A stretch of 64,000 bases of DNA, from positions 186,001 to 250,000 of the forward strand of contig VTFK01000014.1 of assembly GCA_009617715.1 (NCBI GenBank). Direction: 5' to 3'. The number at the start of each line of letters is the position of its first letter. Within the stretch, counting starts at the first letter, position 1. The stretch is from Plectrocnemia conspersa. Taxonomy: Eukaryota; Arthropoda; Insecta; Trichoptera; Polycentropodidae. The notes below the pieces were generated by a model. It saw only the letters and a list, made by a program, of their open reading frames with translations. It was not told where the DNA came from and made no database searches. Of this stretch, positions 33,101 to 46,384 are shown one piece after another. The translations under genes were made by a program, and so were the position numbers.

Positions 33101-33502
33101 TCTTGAAATCTTCGAGATATTGTAGCCGCTCTATACGATGGAAAAAAGAAGAGCAGATGTTAATCGATCGAAGAAGCTCTGATAACCGACAAAAAAGAGC
33201 TCTATTTATATAATGGCGCGTGCTCGGTTCTTAGACCAGAAGTCGTCAACAACCGGTGTTTACGGGAGTCGAAGTATACACCTTGATTTTTTTGCACAAA
33301 TAGATATTTTTCCTTACTTTTATGTGTGACGGCTTGCAGGTATATCTACATATCTTGATATTTTATGATAACATACTGTGATAAAGCATGGTGTGTGAAT
33401 AAAGATTTTTAAATAAGATATGTATTTATGTAAAATAAAATTCTACATGTTTACTTTCAATAGAACACTTTGAACGATATAAATCACATTTTTCATAATT
33501 GT
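30177..33502. other. Intergenic; AT-rich with a CpG-rich block at 30950-31280
   Basis: The block, about 2 kb upstream of Delta, holds E-boxes CAGGTG (31185-31190) and CAGCTG (31206-31211) and a donor-like CGCAG|GTACA at its edge. It could be an enhancer, an upstream promoter or a non-coding first exon. The rest is AT-rich without supported features. Confidence 0.45.
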
Positions 33503-33600
33503 TTAACCCTTTGAGGAGTATCGCCGTACATGTACGGTGGTCGATCTTTGACTCTTTTGAGGTACCCCGGATAGTTCTATATTTACATATGTATATAACT
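33503..33600. repeat. TTAA-type element end with CCGTACATGTACGG palindrome, copy 1
   Basis: TTAACCCTTTGAGGAG is followed by a palindrome core CCGTACATGTACGG (33524-33537) and about 60 bp that recurs, inverted, at 48090-48173. The TTAA plus CCC start is typical of piggyBac-like termini. No matching right end is seen here. Confidence 0.6.
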
Positions 33601-33603
33601 GAA

Positions 33604-33646
33604 GAAATAATAAACAAAACACTCCGAGTGTTTTGTTTATTATTTC
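33604..33646. repeat. Perfect inverted repeat, 21-bp arms and 1-bp spacer
   Basis: Arms at 33604-33624 and 33626-33646 are exact reverse complements (AATAAACAAAACACTC against GAGTGTTTTGTTTATT at the centre). It lies 4 bp past the copy 1 repeat. Origin unknown; a recent inverted duplication is the simplest reading. Confidence 0.92.
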
Positions 33647-34874
33647 TCCGAGCAGTGGTGGAGAAGTTAGCGCAGGGATGATGTCCGTGGAAGATCCTTT
33701 GGTGCCTCGTTATTATTATATATATTTGTATTAGAATATATAGAATCTTAATTTTTTAATAGTATCTTAATTTTTTTGCTTTATTTCAAATGTCAAAAAT
33801 ATTTTTAATACAACGTGTAAGAGGATAATTCTATCAGGTTTATCAATTAAAGACTGAGGGATTAAATCGGCAGGTCAAAAAGTTTTTAGCAAAATTGACA
33901 GACATAATATATATTATTAAATTCAATTAAATAATATGCTATTAAATCATCAACATCAGTGAAAAGCCAGTCTTGGCATTTTATATACAAAAACATATTT
34001 TAAACGTCTAAGACAAAAAAGAGGCTTCATTATTAAAATGGAACACAATCGTAAAAAAAAAAATTTCAGTAAAAAATAAAAGTACTAGCAATAAATCATA
34101 AAAAATAAAAGTATTCGTCGCAAATGCCTTGCAAAAGAATAACACGTGCATTCAGATTTTCCATCTAAACAGGCGTTTGTAATCTATTACAAAAGTCGGC
34201 TCCCTTTTGCAATTGACCGTTCCACCGAAAGGGGCGGAAAAAAATTTTTTATGATGGGGAATATAACTACCCTATTCGGTCATATCTTTGCTTAGGTGAA
34301 CTAAATATTACATTAATAATCAGATAATAAGAAATTGCTTTGCGTTTAAATCAGCATATTGCAAAAATGTATGGTGACTTTCCACAAAATTATGCTATAA
34401 AAATTTTCTGGACTATACATTACATATATTTTTTATTTATCAAAATTTCTAGAGAATTCTTATTTATGCCCATCTATGATTATATCAGGAATAAATGTGG
34501 GAAAAATGACTTGCTTGGATGGGATCCTATGATAAATCTAGTGGCCGAATAAAGAAACTGACAACAATCATTAGAACGTATTTTTCTCATTATACAATAC
34601 AAAAACTTTTCATGAACATCTATTTTATATAGACATAATGCACGTTTGTTTTAAGGTTAAACGTTACGCAACAGACAATCCATTTCGATTATTTTCGGAT
34701 GGAAATGTTCCGCTCCATTCTCAACCTTCGCAGCATTTTAAAAATAAATAAAAAAATTTTTTTTATCCGCTATTTTGATTATAAAACGAAATATTTGTAA
34801 ACCGAAATAGCGTGCAGATTTTTGGCTAACTTTATAATACATTTACATTTTAAAACAACAATAGTTTGTTTTGC
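33647..34874. other. Intergenic, no gene seen
   Basis: AT-rich. An open plus frame of 70 codons at 34340-34552 has no recognisable feature. Confidence 0.45.
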
Positions 34875-34882
34875 GTTTTTTT

Positions 34883-35203
34883 CAGGGCTGTGGAGTCGTT
34901 AAAAAAAAACACGACTCCGACCCCGACTCCGATTCCGATATTTACCAACAACACGACTCCACTCCGACTCCGACTCCGACTTCGACTCCGACTCAAAAAA
35001 GTTTAATTTTATTAGGTATTTTTGGTGTTTTTCTACACGTTTAATATTCATTATTACGCAATTAAAAAATCATAAATTTCATAATTTAAAAAAATGCTCG
35101 CAGTCGCTCATTTTTCACGACTCCGACTCCGACTCCAACTCCGGCCAAAACACCACGACTCCACGACTCCAACTCCGACTCCGACTCCGACTCCACAGCC
35201 CTG
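34883..35203. mobile_element. hAT-like MITE built of CGACTC hexamers (321 bp)
   Basis: The two ends are inverted copies of CAGGGCTGTGGAGTCG (34883-34898 and 35203-35188). They are flanked by identical 8-bp GTTTTTTT (34875-34882 and 35204-35211), the duplication length of hAT elements. Inside each arm are degenerate tandem hexamers (CGACTC) in two blocks, about 34909-34995 and 35118-35195, around an AT-rich middle. The flank is a simple T run, so the duplication alone is not proof. Confidence 0.78.
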
Positions 35204-35211
35204 GTTTTTTT

Positions 35212-37230
35212 ATCAAAAATTAACACAATTTAAATATTACATAAAATTTAAATCCGAAATAAAGACTAAAATAAATAAAAAAATTCCGCAAAGATCAATC
35301 AATCTCGTAATATTGTTGACAGTCACCAACTGCTCTTCAACATTTTTATAAATTTGTATAAAAGCACAAAAAAGTGTATAAACACATCATAATTTTGGAA
35401 GCACGCCTTTGTGCAACTGGATCTACAGTAGAACCATGCGTAATTCAAGTATCACTTGTTCATCAAAGTCCAAAGGCCAGGTTGGACACGTGGACCATTT
35501 GAATGGCTTCTCGCAATGTGTACAGCCGTGATATCGGAGTAGGCTGTAAGAAAAAAAGCACAGCATTGGCCCACTGAGCTCTGCCTCACCTGCCATTTTT
35601 TGGGCTTAATAAACCCGGGCAACCTGGCCTCTCTTTGGGTTTGACAAGGTGTTTGGCGCTGCTTCGTGCCGAATGCAAAACAGTACTTCTCCCACATGCC
35701 AACTTAAAAAATAACATCATCACTGTAGCGCCGTCACGCTCTCCGGACTCTTAGAGGTTTGTAATTCTGTGTTCTGTAAGTAGTTGCAGTAGGAAGTGCA
35801 GCTGCTTCTCGTGCTTTATGCTTCTCTCGAACGTAGTACTTTCAAATTCAACCCCTTATCGGTGGGCAGGTGTTTTTTGTATCGGAACTTTTTGTATCAT
35901 CACGAACGCCGTGTTGTTTGAGTTTATTACTTGGCGAGAGAAAAGATTCAATGGGGTGTGAAATCAAAGACGGTAGTGAGTAAAAAGTTAATTAAACGCA
36001 TACATGTTTCTTAGTTTTATTTAATGGCAGGTGTGTTTCTATCGTTATTACTTTTTTATCTACTGGTTTATGAGTAAAATATCTCATTACGCCGCTAAAA
36101 GAATAAGTAATAAAAATAATAAATATAAATACTAATTAGTATTAAACTTAATAGGATTTCCAATTTTGTCTTGAAAAATAATCACTTAGACCGAATTAAT
36201 AAACTATATTTGTTATATGAATCTTCTGTTCTAACCTGACAGGCGTAAGCATAAGCCCGATGCGTTACAACGGAGTAAATCTATATCACAACTGGGTAAG
36301 TCAATCGGACATAATGAATATATTCAAATAAGTATTAACCATCGGACTGAAAGTCTGGAAATCAGCGACATATAATATATAATTAATAATATTTTTTGTG
36401 TATTATAATATATAATCAATAGATGTTAGTGTATGTTATAATATATATGATATATACACAAGGAATATATTGGGATTAATTTATAATGTCCTCCTAACAT
36501 TCTTATATATTTATTATTTTTTGCGTACTATAATAATACTATGTATTGTTTTCTTATCACCGTGATACATTGGTTTTTTAAGTCACAATGATCTTAATTA
36601 AATTTAAATAAATAAATAATAAAAAATATGCACTCCTTTTTGGCACCTAGCGCGTGCAGAATTTTTAATAGCTTAGTCTCTCGGTGACCATTTCATAAAA
36701 TTTATTATTTATCAGCACGAAACTGATTTTTGTTGGGAGATATAAATTAGTGGTTATTATATAATTATACTTCCAACCGATCATTTCAGATTATGTGTTC
36801 TTAGATTTTTCTAATCTTACGGATGAAAGTCGTGAAGAATATTTAAAAATAAAATCGACGTAGGTCTTGCATAGTGACATATTTTAATTATGTTCTCACT
36901 ACTTACTTGTAGGTGTTGTTTGTGTTTACTTTGAAAAAAATACAATACTTAAATAAATATAGTAATACTTCTTGACATTAAATGTCTGTCAAAAAAAAAA
37001 CACCACGATAAGACTTTTTCACTTATTCTTGAAAATTAAATTAAATACAAATAAAACAAATCATTTTTTCTTATCACCACATGCTTCACGTTGATTGTGT
37101 CTTGTTATAAAGAAGTGATGATTTGGTTTAACCAATTATTTGAGGATGACTAGTCATGCTGTTACTTCTCTCCTTTTTTTTCTTCTTAATCCGATTTGGG
37201 CAGTCCCTTCAAGGGTAATTTCGTTATTCA
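35212..37230. other. Intergenic, no gene seen
   Basis: Mostly AT-rich, with a GC-richer patch at 35400-35850 of unknown origin and TA-rich runs at 36370-36470. A motif of about 38 bp at 36630-36667 containing GGCACCTAGCGCGTGCAGAA recurs at 40760-40789. Confidence 0.45.
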
Positions 37231-37719
37231 TCAAATTTTATCGTCAGGATGGACTAATTCAAGACTAACGAGGATCAATTGCGCGTCATTAAGACCTTCT
37301 TGGCACCTAATAAACAACGGAAATTGATAATTAATGCGGATCGTCAGAGGTCCAGAAGCATCTGGCTCGACCCCCAGATGCTCTTTCACTCTCGCAAATC
37401 CCTGTGACCCAACAATTAAAACCAATTTAAACGTTTTATATATAGAAACGGAGTTTTTTAGCAAAAAATATATAATATCCACAATTCGAAGCAGCTGTGG
37501 AAGCAGATTTTCATGAAGTATCGGGAAGTCGTTTGGTTTTATGAAGTCATTTTGCATAATCAAAGATTTTCGGAGAGCATGTGTCGCTTGGTTTTGTGTG
37601 TTTTTTTGGACTAAATAAAGGGCATGTGCCAGGAAATAGATCTTAGCACCTTTCGTCTCGTGCACCTTTAAACTGATACGGACGATCAATAGATCAATAG
37701 CTTGTATAAATAAAAACAT
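37231..37719 (-). CDS. Unrecognised open frame, 162 codons
   Basis: The longest open frame outside Delta, on the minus strand, ending in TGATGA. I do not recognise it. Composition looks protein-like, with segments LLPQLLRIVDIIYFLLK, LVLIVGSQGFARVKEHLG and LNDAQLILVSLELVHPDD. An acceptor-like TTATTTATACAAG precedes CTATTGATC near the N-terminus, so it could be a terminal exon as well as a single-exon gene. No signal peptide or named domain is evident. A frame this long is unusual for chance in AT-rich DNA, but a mobile-element relic is possible. Confidence 0.3.
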   Translation of the reverse strand: MFLFIQAIDLLIVRISLKVHETKGAKIYFLAHALYLVQKNTQNQATHALRKSLIMQNDFIKPNDFPILHENLLPQLLRIVDIIYFLLKNSVSIYKTFKLVLIVGSQGFARVKEHLGVEPDASGPLTIRINYQFPLFIRCQEGLNDAQLILVSLELVHPDDKI

Positions 37720-40700
37720 GAATAGAAACAGTTTAATGAAAAGAATCAGGTAGCGACGCTTAAGGTGCGACTATCTATCGACGATCAGGGTTGTATTATT
37801 ATATTTTAAGAAAACCCATGAAAAACTTACCCCAAATACAATCATTCTTAACCGATTTAAAAATCTTTCTAATCCTACTAAGCAGATATCTTAATTTAAT
37901 TGGGAAAACCATGCAGCTACGTGGGAATTGAATTTTATCAATTCGTTAAACAACTTTAGCAAATAAATTTATATTATACAGTTTCTTTGGGTAGCCCTAG
38001 TTCTTAGCATATAAGATGTGCGACAATCACACATGTCCGATCGCAAGGATAACGGTATTGTGGCAGGCCTTGTCAGCAAACACTGACTGCTGTTTACAGA
38101 AAGGATAGATCTCATTGTTTGAATCGGCAGATGTTAAAAGATGAACTACTTCAAAGGATTAAACGGTAGCAATACTCACAATGGAAGGTCACGTCGCAAA
38201 ATGTAATTAAATTTCTGCAATTGCAAAAAGTACCACTTCTTGTGGTTTGTTTCTTTTATTTTGAACACGCTTTGGCACACTTTTCTCACGATCGACAAAC
38301 ATCACTTTTGACCTTGGAGTCTACCCTTTTGAAAATTGTTGAGGGACCCCACGACTGAAAAAGGGAAGTCTAATTAACCTGATTATTTTCACCTTGATCT
38401 TGGCAAAGATAAGTCAGACCATCGCATGTTTGCGAGTTGTTATTAAAAATGAGAGCTTCCTAGTAATTATGCTGATATATATGAATATTTTAAATATTTT
38501 TTATGCAAAAATACTATTCGAATTGCATAATATTTGCATTTTCAGTTATGCGAGCATTTATGTATTTTAACGAAATATTCGGGATTTTCCTCTTTGGCGT
38601 TTCTCCAAGGTCTTCCGATAGAGGAAAAAAGTAAGAGAAATATTAAAATGGCACAGTTACAGGTTATGGTTTATTTTTATCGACTTTTAATTGCCCTCGA
38701 GGGTTCATATCTAAAATTTAAAAACATATGGCCCTTATTTTAAGAATTTAATCTGATGTCAATAAATTATTTAAGCAATTGAAACACACCATTGATAAAA
38801 ATATATTATATATGATGCAATGGATAACTCTTGAACTGACTGTGTTAACGCAAATATAATATAGATGCCTCCTAAATGTTTATATTAGAGGTCAGATACC
38901 ATTCGCAAATTAATTGCAATAAAACATATCACTCATTTATTTTTATTCAGTTACGATTATCCAAAAGAACCTTATAAAAATTGTGAATATGTTTGTTTAA
39001 AATGCGACATATATTTAAAAAAACTTTGATTATTGTGATTAATTGAAGTGTGATTTATTATTAATATTTAATTTTAATTATTGCACACTTATTATTTATT
39101 TTAAAATATCACAATAATATTTATTTTCGAAAGATTTATCTCTCATATATTTATTTATTTCTACTCATGTTAAAAGTAACATTAATTAAATTTAAGTTAT
39201 AAATGTAAATATTACAAAATAATAAATACGTAAATACTGCATATGTCCCAGATAATTTGAATTAATTTTTATTTTATAAATAATGTTTTAAAAATTTGCA
39301 ACTTTTTGTGTACTCTCAATGATACAAGGTAATAAAAAGTAGAATAAAAAAGCTACATTTTTCAAATTTATTGACTTATTTTATTTTTAAAAAAAAACGT
39401 ATATTTCGAGCAAATTGTTTAAATATATTTTTTTTTATTTAAATTATTGAGACTTACTTATTGATAATATTTATTACCAATGTTTAGTGAAACATTATTT
39501 GGCTAAAATATGTCTGAATGAAGATAAAATAACAGTAAAAATATTTTTTTGTATGCAATACCTGCTTTTGTTTTCACTTCGCCAGCCATCCTTATCATAA
39601 AAAAAGAAAGGACAGGCCGAGGCGGCACGGTTTTTATCTGTTACATTACTTAATTTTCTCTTGTACATAACATAATTATTGGGAGCTGTTATGTACCGTT
39701 AGACGTGCCTGAGATTAATCAAATGTATGCTGCCATTCGCATATCGTACACAAATATCGGCCGGAGGGATTTTTGCATATTTAGGGGTGATTCTCAGGGT
39801 TCTTGTAACTGTCTGCAGCGAGTGTCTGCATTATTATTAAATGCTGCAAAAGTTCGATAAGACGTATGTAAAAGCCATTATTTTTAAAATCAACAGATAG
39901 CACTAAATACCATTTTTTGAGTTTAGGTACTATTGGTGCTCATAAATGACTGAATTAATTGCTCAATTACGCAAAATAAGTTTCATTAGCAAAATTAAAT
40001 AGTATCTGAGCTATTAAAATTTGACTAACGTTCTAAATATAGTACTTCAACCACTGTATACAATTTTCATAAATATTTGATCCAACTTGATATCGATGTT
40101 GTAGTGCATAATTTAATAATTAAAAAATGAGTGGTATTGTATAACTCCCCATTACCACGTGTTAAGTCAGGTTATGTGAGTGCACTCGAGCCATTTCATA
40201 ACTGTCCGATCCGGAAGATGTTAGTAAGTAGGCAATGTTACGTTTAAAAGCGACACACATAATTAATATGCATGTTCTTGTGATAGCTCATCTGGGTGCT
40301 AATCTGCGTCCTTGCTCTTTATCTCTAGATACCAGTAACTCTCCCGTGTTTTTGCCTCACTATCGAAAGTAAATGGTAGGCAGCGGCAGCAGGTTCCTCG
40401 ACCCGAGCTCTGGCCATCTTGGTGAATGGCTTCTCGGGCGGGGAGTCTTCAGCCGCCGTGACGAGCAGCGTTCCGTTGAAAGGACGCGCCTGACGCCACA
40501 CCAGGGAGCCGAATGGACACGAACTACGTCTTCATAACACACACTCTTCGTGTGCACACTACAAATATCAAGTTGGTTTCAAATGGTTAGAAAAAGTTAA
40601 AACTTGAAATCGGAAAATTAGTACTTTGGGTCGATGGAATATCTTATAGAAATGCACCAATAAGGAGAATGTAAGATATTTGATAGCTCAGATCATAGTT

Positions 40701-43320
40701 ATATGTAGTGTTTCTGATTTAAATGTTATTAATTTTTAATGAAATACACTTGCTTTCTTTTTCGGCACCTAACGCGTGCAGAATTTTTTTAATATTATTT
40801 TGGAATAAATTTATCAGCAACATAAAATGACCTTCCACTCCTTTTCCATCATGCACGGCACTTCTTCTTTAAATTTTAATTTTACAGGAACAATTTTCTT
40901 ATTCATAACAACATTGCTATGAACAGCAACAGTCCTATAAAAGATTGCAGTTAAGGTTATCAATCGAATTTTTTATTATTCGTATTATTTGCCTGATTTT
41001 CAAATTTATGAATATTCATAAAATATTCATTTATATTATCTTGATTGAATAGAATGTTTTCAGTTGTATCTATTCTGACCGAACTTCGCAGAAATCGTTC
41101 GTTACACGAAACAAAATATTGGAAAGGTCACAAGTTGTTTCAAAACGCGAGGATTTTATTTCAAGAAGTTCAATAATTTGATCGTAATTAATGTATTTAT
41201 AGTTATTTAATTTATATGAAAATCATCACAGAATAGGTTAAACTAGATTTTCACGGATTAATATCGTGATGAAATATACATTTTTATGATTGCAATGAAT
41301 ACTTATTTTGCATATGATTTATGAGCAGCATTAGTACATACATATATCAACTAGATTCATAAGCTCCTAACAATGAAACGTGAATCTGGACATTGAAGAC
41401 GCAATGATGACTCCAGCTCACAGTTACATAAAAATGTATAATTTATGTTGTCCACATTAAAAATTCGTTTCGACTCGGAACAACCGAGTCTTCCGCTTGC
41501 AATTATACTTCGTAATCACCGCATGAATTATAGCAACAACTTCAAAGAACAACAGTTTCAGCCCTATACGTCCATCTCAAAATCAGCATTGTTTTCCGCT
41601 TGTTGAACCGATACTTTCTCCAGATCCGGCCCTGAATTCAATACCGTGTGCCATCTTCTCAGGATAGAACGTTCAAGAATATTTATAAAAAAATCATTAT
41701 GCCATAATTGAGCTTGCGCGATCGACTAATGTTAAAACAATTGCTCGCGGGTGTAAAAAGTCGCAAGCGCCGTAATTGGCGTCGACACGCGCCCGAACTG
41801 TGCCGAGCAGAGCCGAACGCGACCGAACCGGTCCCGGGATCCTCGGAGCGTGTCGGGACACCGGGACACATGTGCCGTGACCGAAGAATACGGTGACCAC
41901 ATAACGCAAATCTAAAATAAAAAGCCTACTTCAAATAAAGCAATGATAAGCAGCTTGAATAAAATCGAAAATAATATTGTTTTAGTCCTATGACTTCCGA
42001 AAGCTATCAGTAACACACAAAAAAAAATTTTGTAAGCTTTGAAAATCATCTATAAAATATACATTGAACTAATAATCACTTTTTGGATTATCCTGTGTAA
42101 TTATCGAACGGTTTCAGAACGTTAGTGGTGAAGCTGAAATCATGGGCTCTTAATTTGCCTCATTTTATAATTGTCAAGTTTCTTCGAAGGATCATTATAA
42201 AATATGTAACACTATGTCCCACCACCAATCGAATCATCGACGACTACAACGAATACTCTTGAACCGACAATCAAAAGCGTTTAACTGGCTACAAAAAGCA
42301 CAGCATTCAATTAAATTTTTTTAATATTTATCAAACTATAATAATATTTTAATATAGTTTTATAAATTCCATACTTTTTTAATGTTCCATATTTTCAATA
42401 TTGTACTGAATTTTTTTATTTGCAATATTGTATTTTTCCATATTATATATATAGAAATATTTTTTCGGTGATAAATAAAATTAAAGATAAGAAGTTTAAA
42501 TGCGATTTATTACATATAAAATGTTATTTAGTTGGAAACAATATATTAAAATATTTTATTAAGCTTACAATAAATTTAAATATTTTGCGTAAATTAAATG
42601 TTGCGATTATGTTATATATGATTGTGTTTAAAAGATTGGCTAGTAATTAAATTGTTAATCGGCTATCAAGCGCGCGGTCAGAATCGGCACTATCTTTATC
42701 AAACCCGCTTAACCCTTTCACCGCGGACTGTTTCGCCAGTAATCATTGGGTGTGCCATAAACATTAGAGCTTAATAATATGGTTATTTAGTATAATTTAA
42801 TTCTTTAAATTACTTGAATTTATTGAACCATAATATTTTTTAAAATATGGCATGAATAGCTTCCTCCATATATTAACAAATCTTACTTAATTTTAAATCC
42901 CATAATAATAGTTTCTCAGATAATGTGATTTATGAATATTTTATATGATTCACTGTCTTCTTATAAAAATGTTTTAATTTATCGAGAGGCAGTAAGCAAT
43001 TTCTTTTTATATTTTTTGAGCTCTATTTTTTGCCTCTTAACACACTTGTACGTTGTAAAATGTAACTATATTTTTCATAAAACAATACATATAGGCCGGG
43101 TGTTTGATAGTTCACAACGTAGATCCAAATCTGGGGTTTTAATCTTAACTTTATACGCCATAGAGGCTTTTTTCATTACATGCTTTTTTTGTACCACTGC
43201 TCGTCGTCGTGCTGCAACATCGAATATTATTGTTGGATAAAAAATAAATTACATTATCATCAAAAATAAATGTTCCGTAATTGAATCAGCTAAAATAGTC
43301 AATATTGTCCCAAAAAAAAT
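37720..43320. other. Long intergenic stretch, no gene seen
   Basis: AT-rich with small GC-richer patches at 38030-38110, 40360-40560 and 41730-41890. Short open frames there are on both strands and look random. TTAACCCTTTCACCGCGG at 42709-42728 resembles a piggyBac-like terminus without a visible partner. Confidence 0.45.
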
Positions 43321-43452
43321 ATGGTCACCGTCTTAAAGAATCACTCTGATTCTACACACGTCGGTGATTCTGAAGTGGTACTGCAAGAACTGATTCGGTA
43401 TTGCACTGCCCATCGAATGATCCAAATAGTGAACATTGTGGTGCGAAAGTGA
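43321..43452 (+). CDS. Small unrecognised open frame, 43 codons
   Basis: ATG at 43321, TGA at 43450-43452, in a patch with normal GC inside AT-rich DNA. It includes DSEVVLQELIRYCTAHRMI. Too short to judge; it may be a fragment of a decayed gene. Confidence 0.12.
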   Translation: MVTVLKNHSDSTHVGDSEVVLQELIRYCTAHRMIQIVNIVVRK

Positions 43453-43711
43453 CGCCTTCTCCAGCTTAAAAGTCACGGTTGGATTGTGATGCATGACATT
43501 ATATATTACTAACTTTTATTCGTGCATATGAAGAGGTTATTGTAACGGCATTTATACCTTTCGCTTGCGTGTGGTATTAGTATTGATAATTTTTTGCCAT
43601 TATTCGATTTCAATAAAAGAGTATCATTTATGCAGGTTGCTTCCGTTGATTTAATTTCAAAATACAGCTTTCGCTTTTTAAAAGTATTTGTATTTTTAAG
43701 TTATTTTGTAA

Positions 43712-43773
43712 GGTGCGTGAGACGCACCATCGCTTGGGTCTATATTACTCGTAAGGTGCGTCAGGCGCACCAT
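43712..43773. repeat. Two short GC hairpins in direct repeat
   Basis: AAGGTGCGTGAGACGCACCA and AAGGTGCGTCAGGCGCACCA lie about 43 bp apart. The first has 7-bp perfect stems with a 3-nt loop, the second 6-bp stems. They are embedded in AT-rich DNA. They may be part of an unrecognised mobile element. Confidence 0.85.
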
Positions 43774-43799
43774 TTCAATTAATGAAATATAACGTCAAT

Positions 43800-46384
43800 T
43801 TTTGGGTATTTCCTGAGCATGTTTTGAATGGCGTTTTTGCAATGTTGTAAACAAGAGTTTCAAAAAGCATATATTATCAAAAAAATATCATTTTTACTTG
43901 AATCAAGCCGGGGAGAGCTCATTTATCGCGATAAGTCGGGGTTTTTTTGATGACTAAATTTAAATGCAGATTTGCCGTAGATTTCTCCGATTTCTCCGAT
44001 TATTTTAAGGATGTTGTAATGAAAACGAGACGCGACTCATGTCAATAATAATAATCAAAAGCCTGTTCTAAAAAAAATGAATTACTGACTGCTGTTAAAA
44101 ATGTTATTTTAACATCTAAACCCTGGAAATAATAATCGAATATATATGCCAATTAAAAACCGTGATTATGGCATGAGTATACTTGCCGAAACGTTTGTAT
44201 ATATATGTGATTAATTGCAATTTTTAAACGAATATTTTACCAACGTTCAAAATGTTTCTTAAAATTTGTGTATGTAATAATTTATAATAATAATATTGTT
44301 AGCTGTTAAATTTCTGCGGTTAAGCTAGTTTTCTGGTGATATATCAACGGATTTTACAATACATATTCACAAACTCCAATTAATTCCACACAGATGTTGT
44401 TCGACACCAGCACGTGATTTATCGGTAATTGGTTACAATTTAGAATTTCAATTCGATCGCCCCACATGCGGATTATTAAAGTCTTGTAATCGATTAACCG
44501 CTTTCGGCTACCGTGCAGCATCTCTATGCCTCTGTACCATTTATCTCGCGACACGCAATAGCTCCGAGCCATACGGCCTCATGATCGATCTTAGATCTTA
44601 GAATGATTTACGGCCCATGATCCGGATAATATGTATACATTTGTATCGCGCCACCCTTTATTCTGACCAATAATTGATCCCGTTGCTTCCATGGTTTCGA
44701 TTATATCGTGATGTAGTATCATCACGCCATTATCGTGGCGTGTTCTCAGATGCCCGATATGAATGATGAATCAAATTTTAATATAATATATATTATGCTA
44801 ATCGAGATGTTGTGCTGCACGGAACATATGAGTTAATTTAAAAAAAATATGTTTTTTGGGTGTAAAAGATTTGAATGAAAGCATAAAAATAATCTGTATA
44901 AATAACTACTATTGATTACTTCAATTTAGGAGTCATTATCATGAACAAGTAGCGTGTACTATAAAACACATGCATCGGCTTATGATATGATATTAATCAA
45001 ATCATATTGTTATATAAAATATATAAATTGCAAAAAACGTCATTAGGGGAGGGGGGGTAGGGTCATTTGTATTATTTATTATTGATTTTTTTTTTTTTCC
45101 TTGGTACTAAGCATTTTTCATATTTTTGTCCAATTTTCAAGAATTATAGAAGGCTTGGAACGCTCTGGTTTTTTGACATATACATACATAATGCTTCACG
45201 ATCATCTTACAATTTGAGATCTACGTTTATAAATATATAATATTTAAAAATAATAATTAATTTATTTTGATAAATAAAATTATTTAATGTGTATAAAACC
45301 CTAGAGATGGTTAGCTGTAGATGTACTGTGTTTATTTATTTTGTTGGTCAGATTCGTTGATTTTTTATCTTATAAAAATAACTATTGTCTAATAAAAATT
45401 AATATAAAAAATAGTGTAAAAAATAAAATATATTGTTTTAATATTTATTGAATAAAAAAATGGTTTTGGACTTTTTTTAATGTGCTACATTAAAATAAAT
45501 GCATAACTTTTTGTTTACTGTTTTTTAACTGGTACTCTGATAGCTATCTTTGAAGGTATGAAAAAGCAGTATAACAAATACCATATTTTTTTATTGAACG
45601 TCCTTGCAAGTCAGCATCCAAATTATCTTTCTGAATGAAAATGTATAATTTTGCATTATCTAAAGCGACGGTCTTCAACCTTGAATTTTAAAGTATGAAA
45701 ACGAAACAAACAACTCGACAATATTTATATGAAGACTATCTAGTATTTAGTACAAAAAAAGAGATTTACTTCAATTACTTGAATGAAATATTCAACGAGT
45801 GACTCATTAGTTATGCAACGCTTTAAAAACGAGTGCAAAAAACGTTACTCAGTGGCGGCGCGTTGTCGTTCTATATTTTCCGGAAAAATATCAGTAATTT
45901 GGATCGCGTGCTGAATGCCGGGAAATTTCGACGAAAAGTGTGGCTGGGTGCCAAAAATCTCGTTTATTTATTTATGTTTTTTTTCACTTCATTTACACTT
46001 TTACACACTATGTGAGTTCAATTCCTAGTAAGTCAGAGTTCGAACGACACAGGACATATTTTAAATTCTTAGATGACTAAAAGTTTCTGCTGATTTATTT
46101 AATGGAAGATTCTGAGATAAAATTCTGCAAAGTTAACGCATGACTAGTTTTTCTTGGGAATAAATATTTGGCCAAAAATAGATTGACAACATTATAAAAA
46201 TATATATATTTTACCATCTTAAGGATTAGATTTATTTATAATGTTTTACTGTCATTGTCAAAATAAAAATACTTTTATATAAGGATTAATAATAAAAAAA
46301 CATATTGAAAATAATATTTCACCCAAATATTACAATTAAAAATACAACTCAACGTTCTTCGATAATAAATAAATAAAAGATTAA
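43800..46384. other. Intergenic, no gene seen
   Basis: AT-rich. A GC-richer patch at 44380-44770 has an open minus frame of 72 codons (44354-44572) without recognisable features. Confidence 0.45.
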
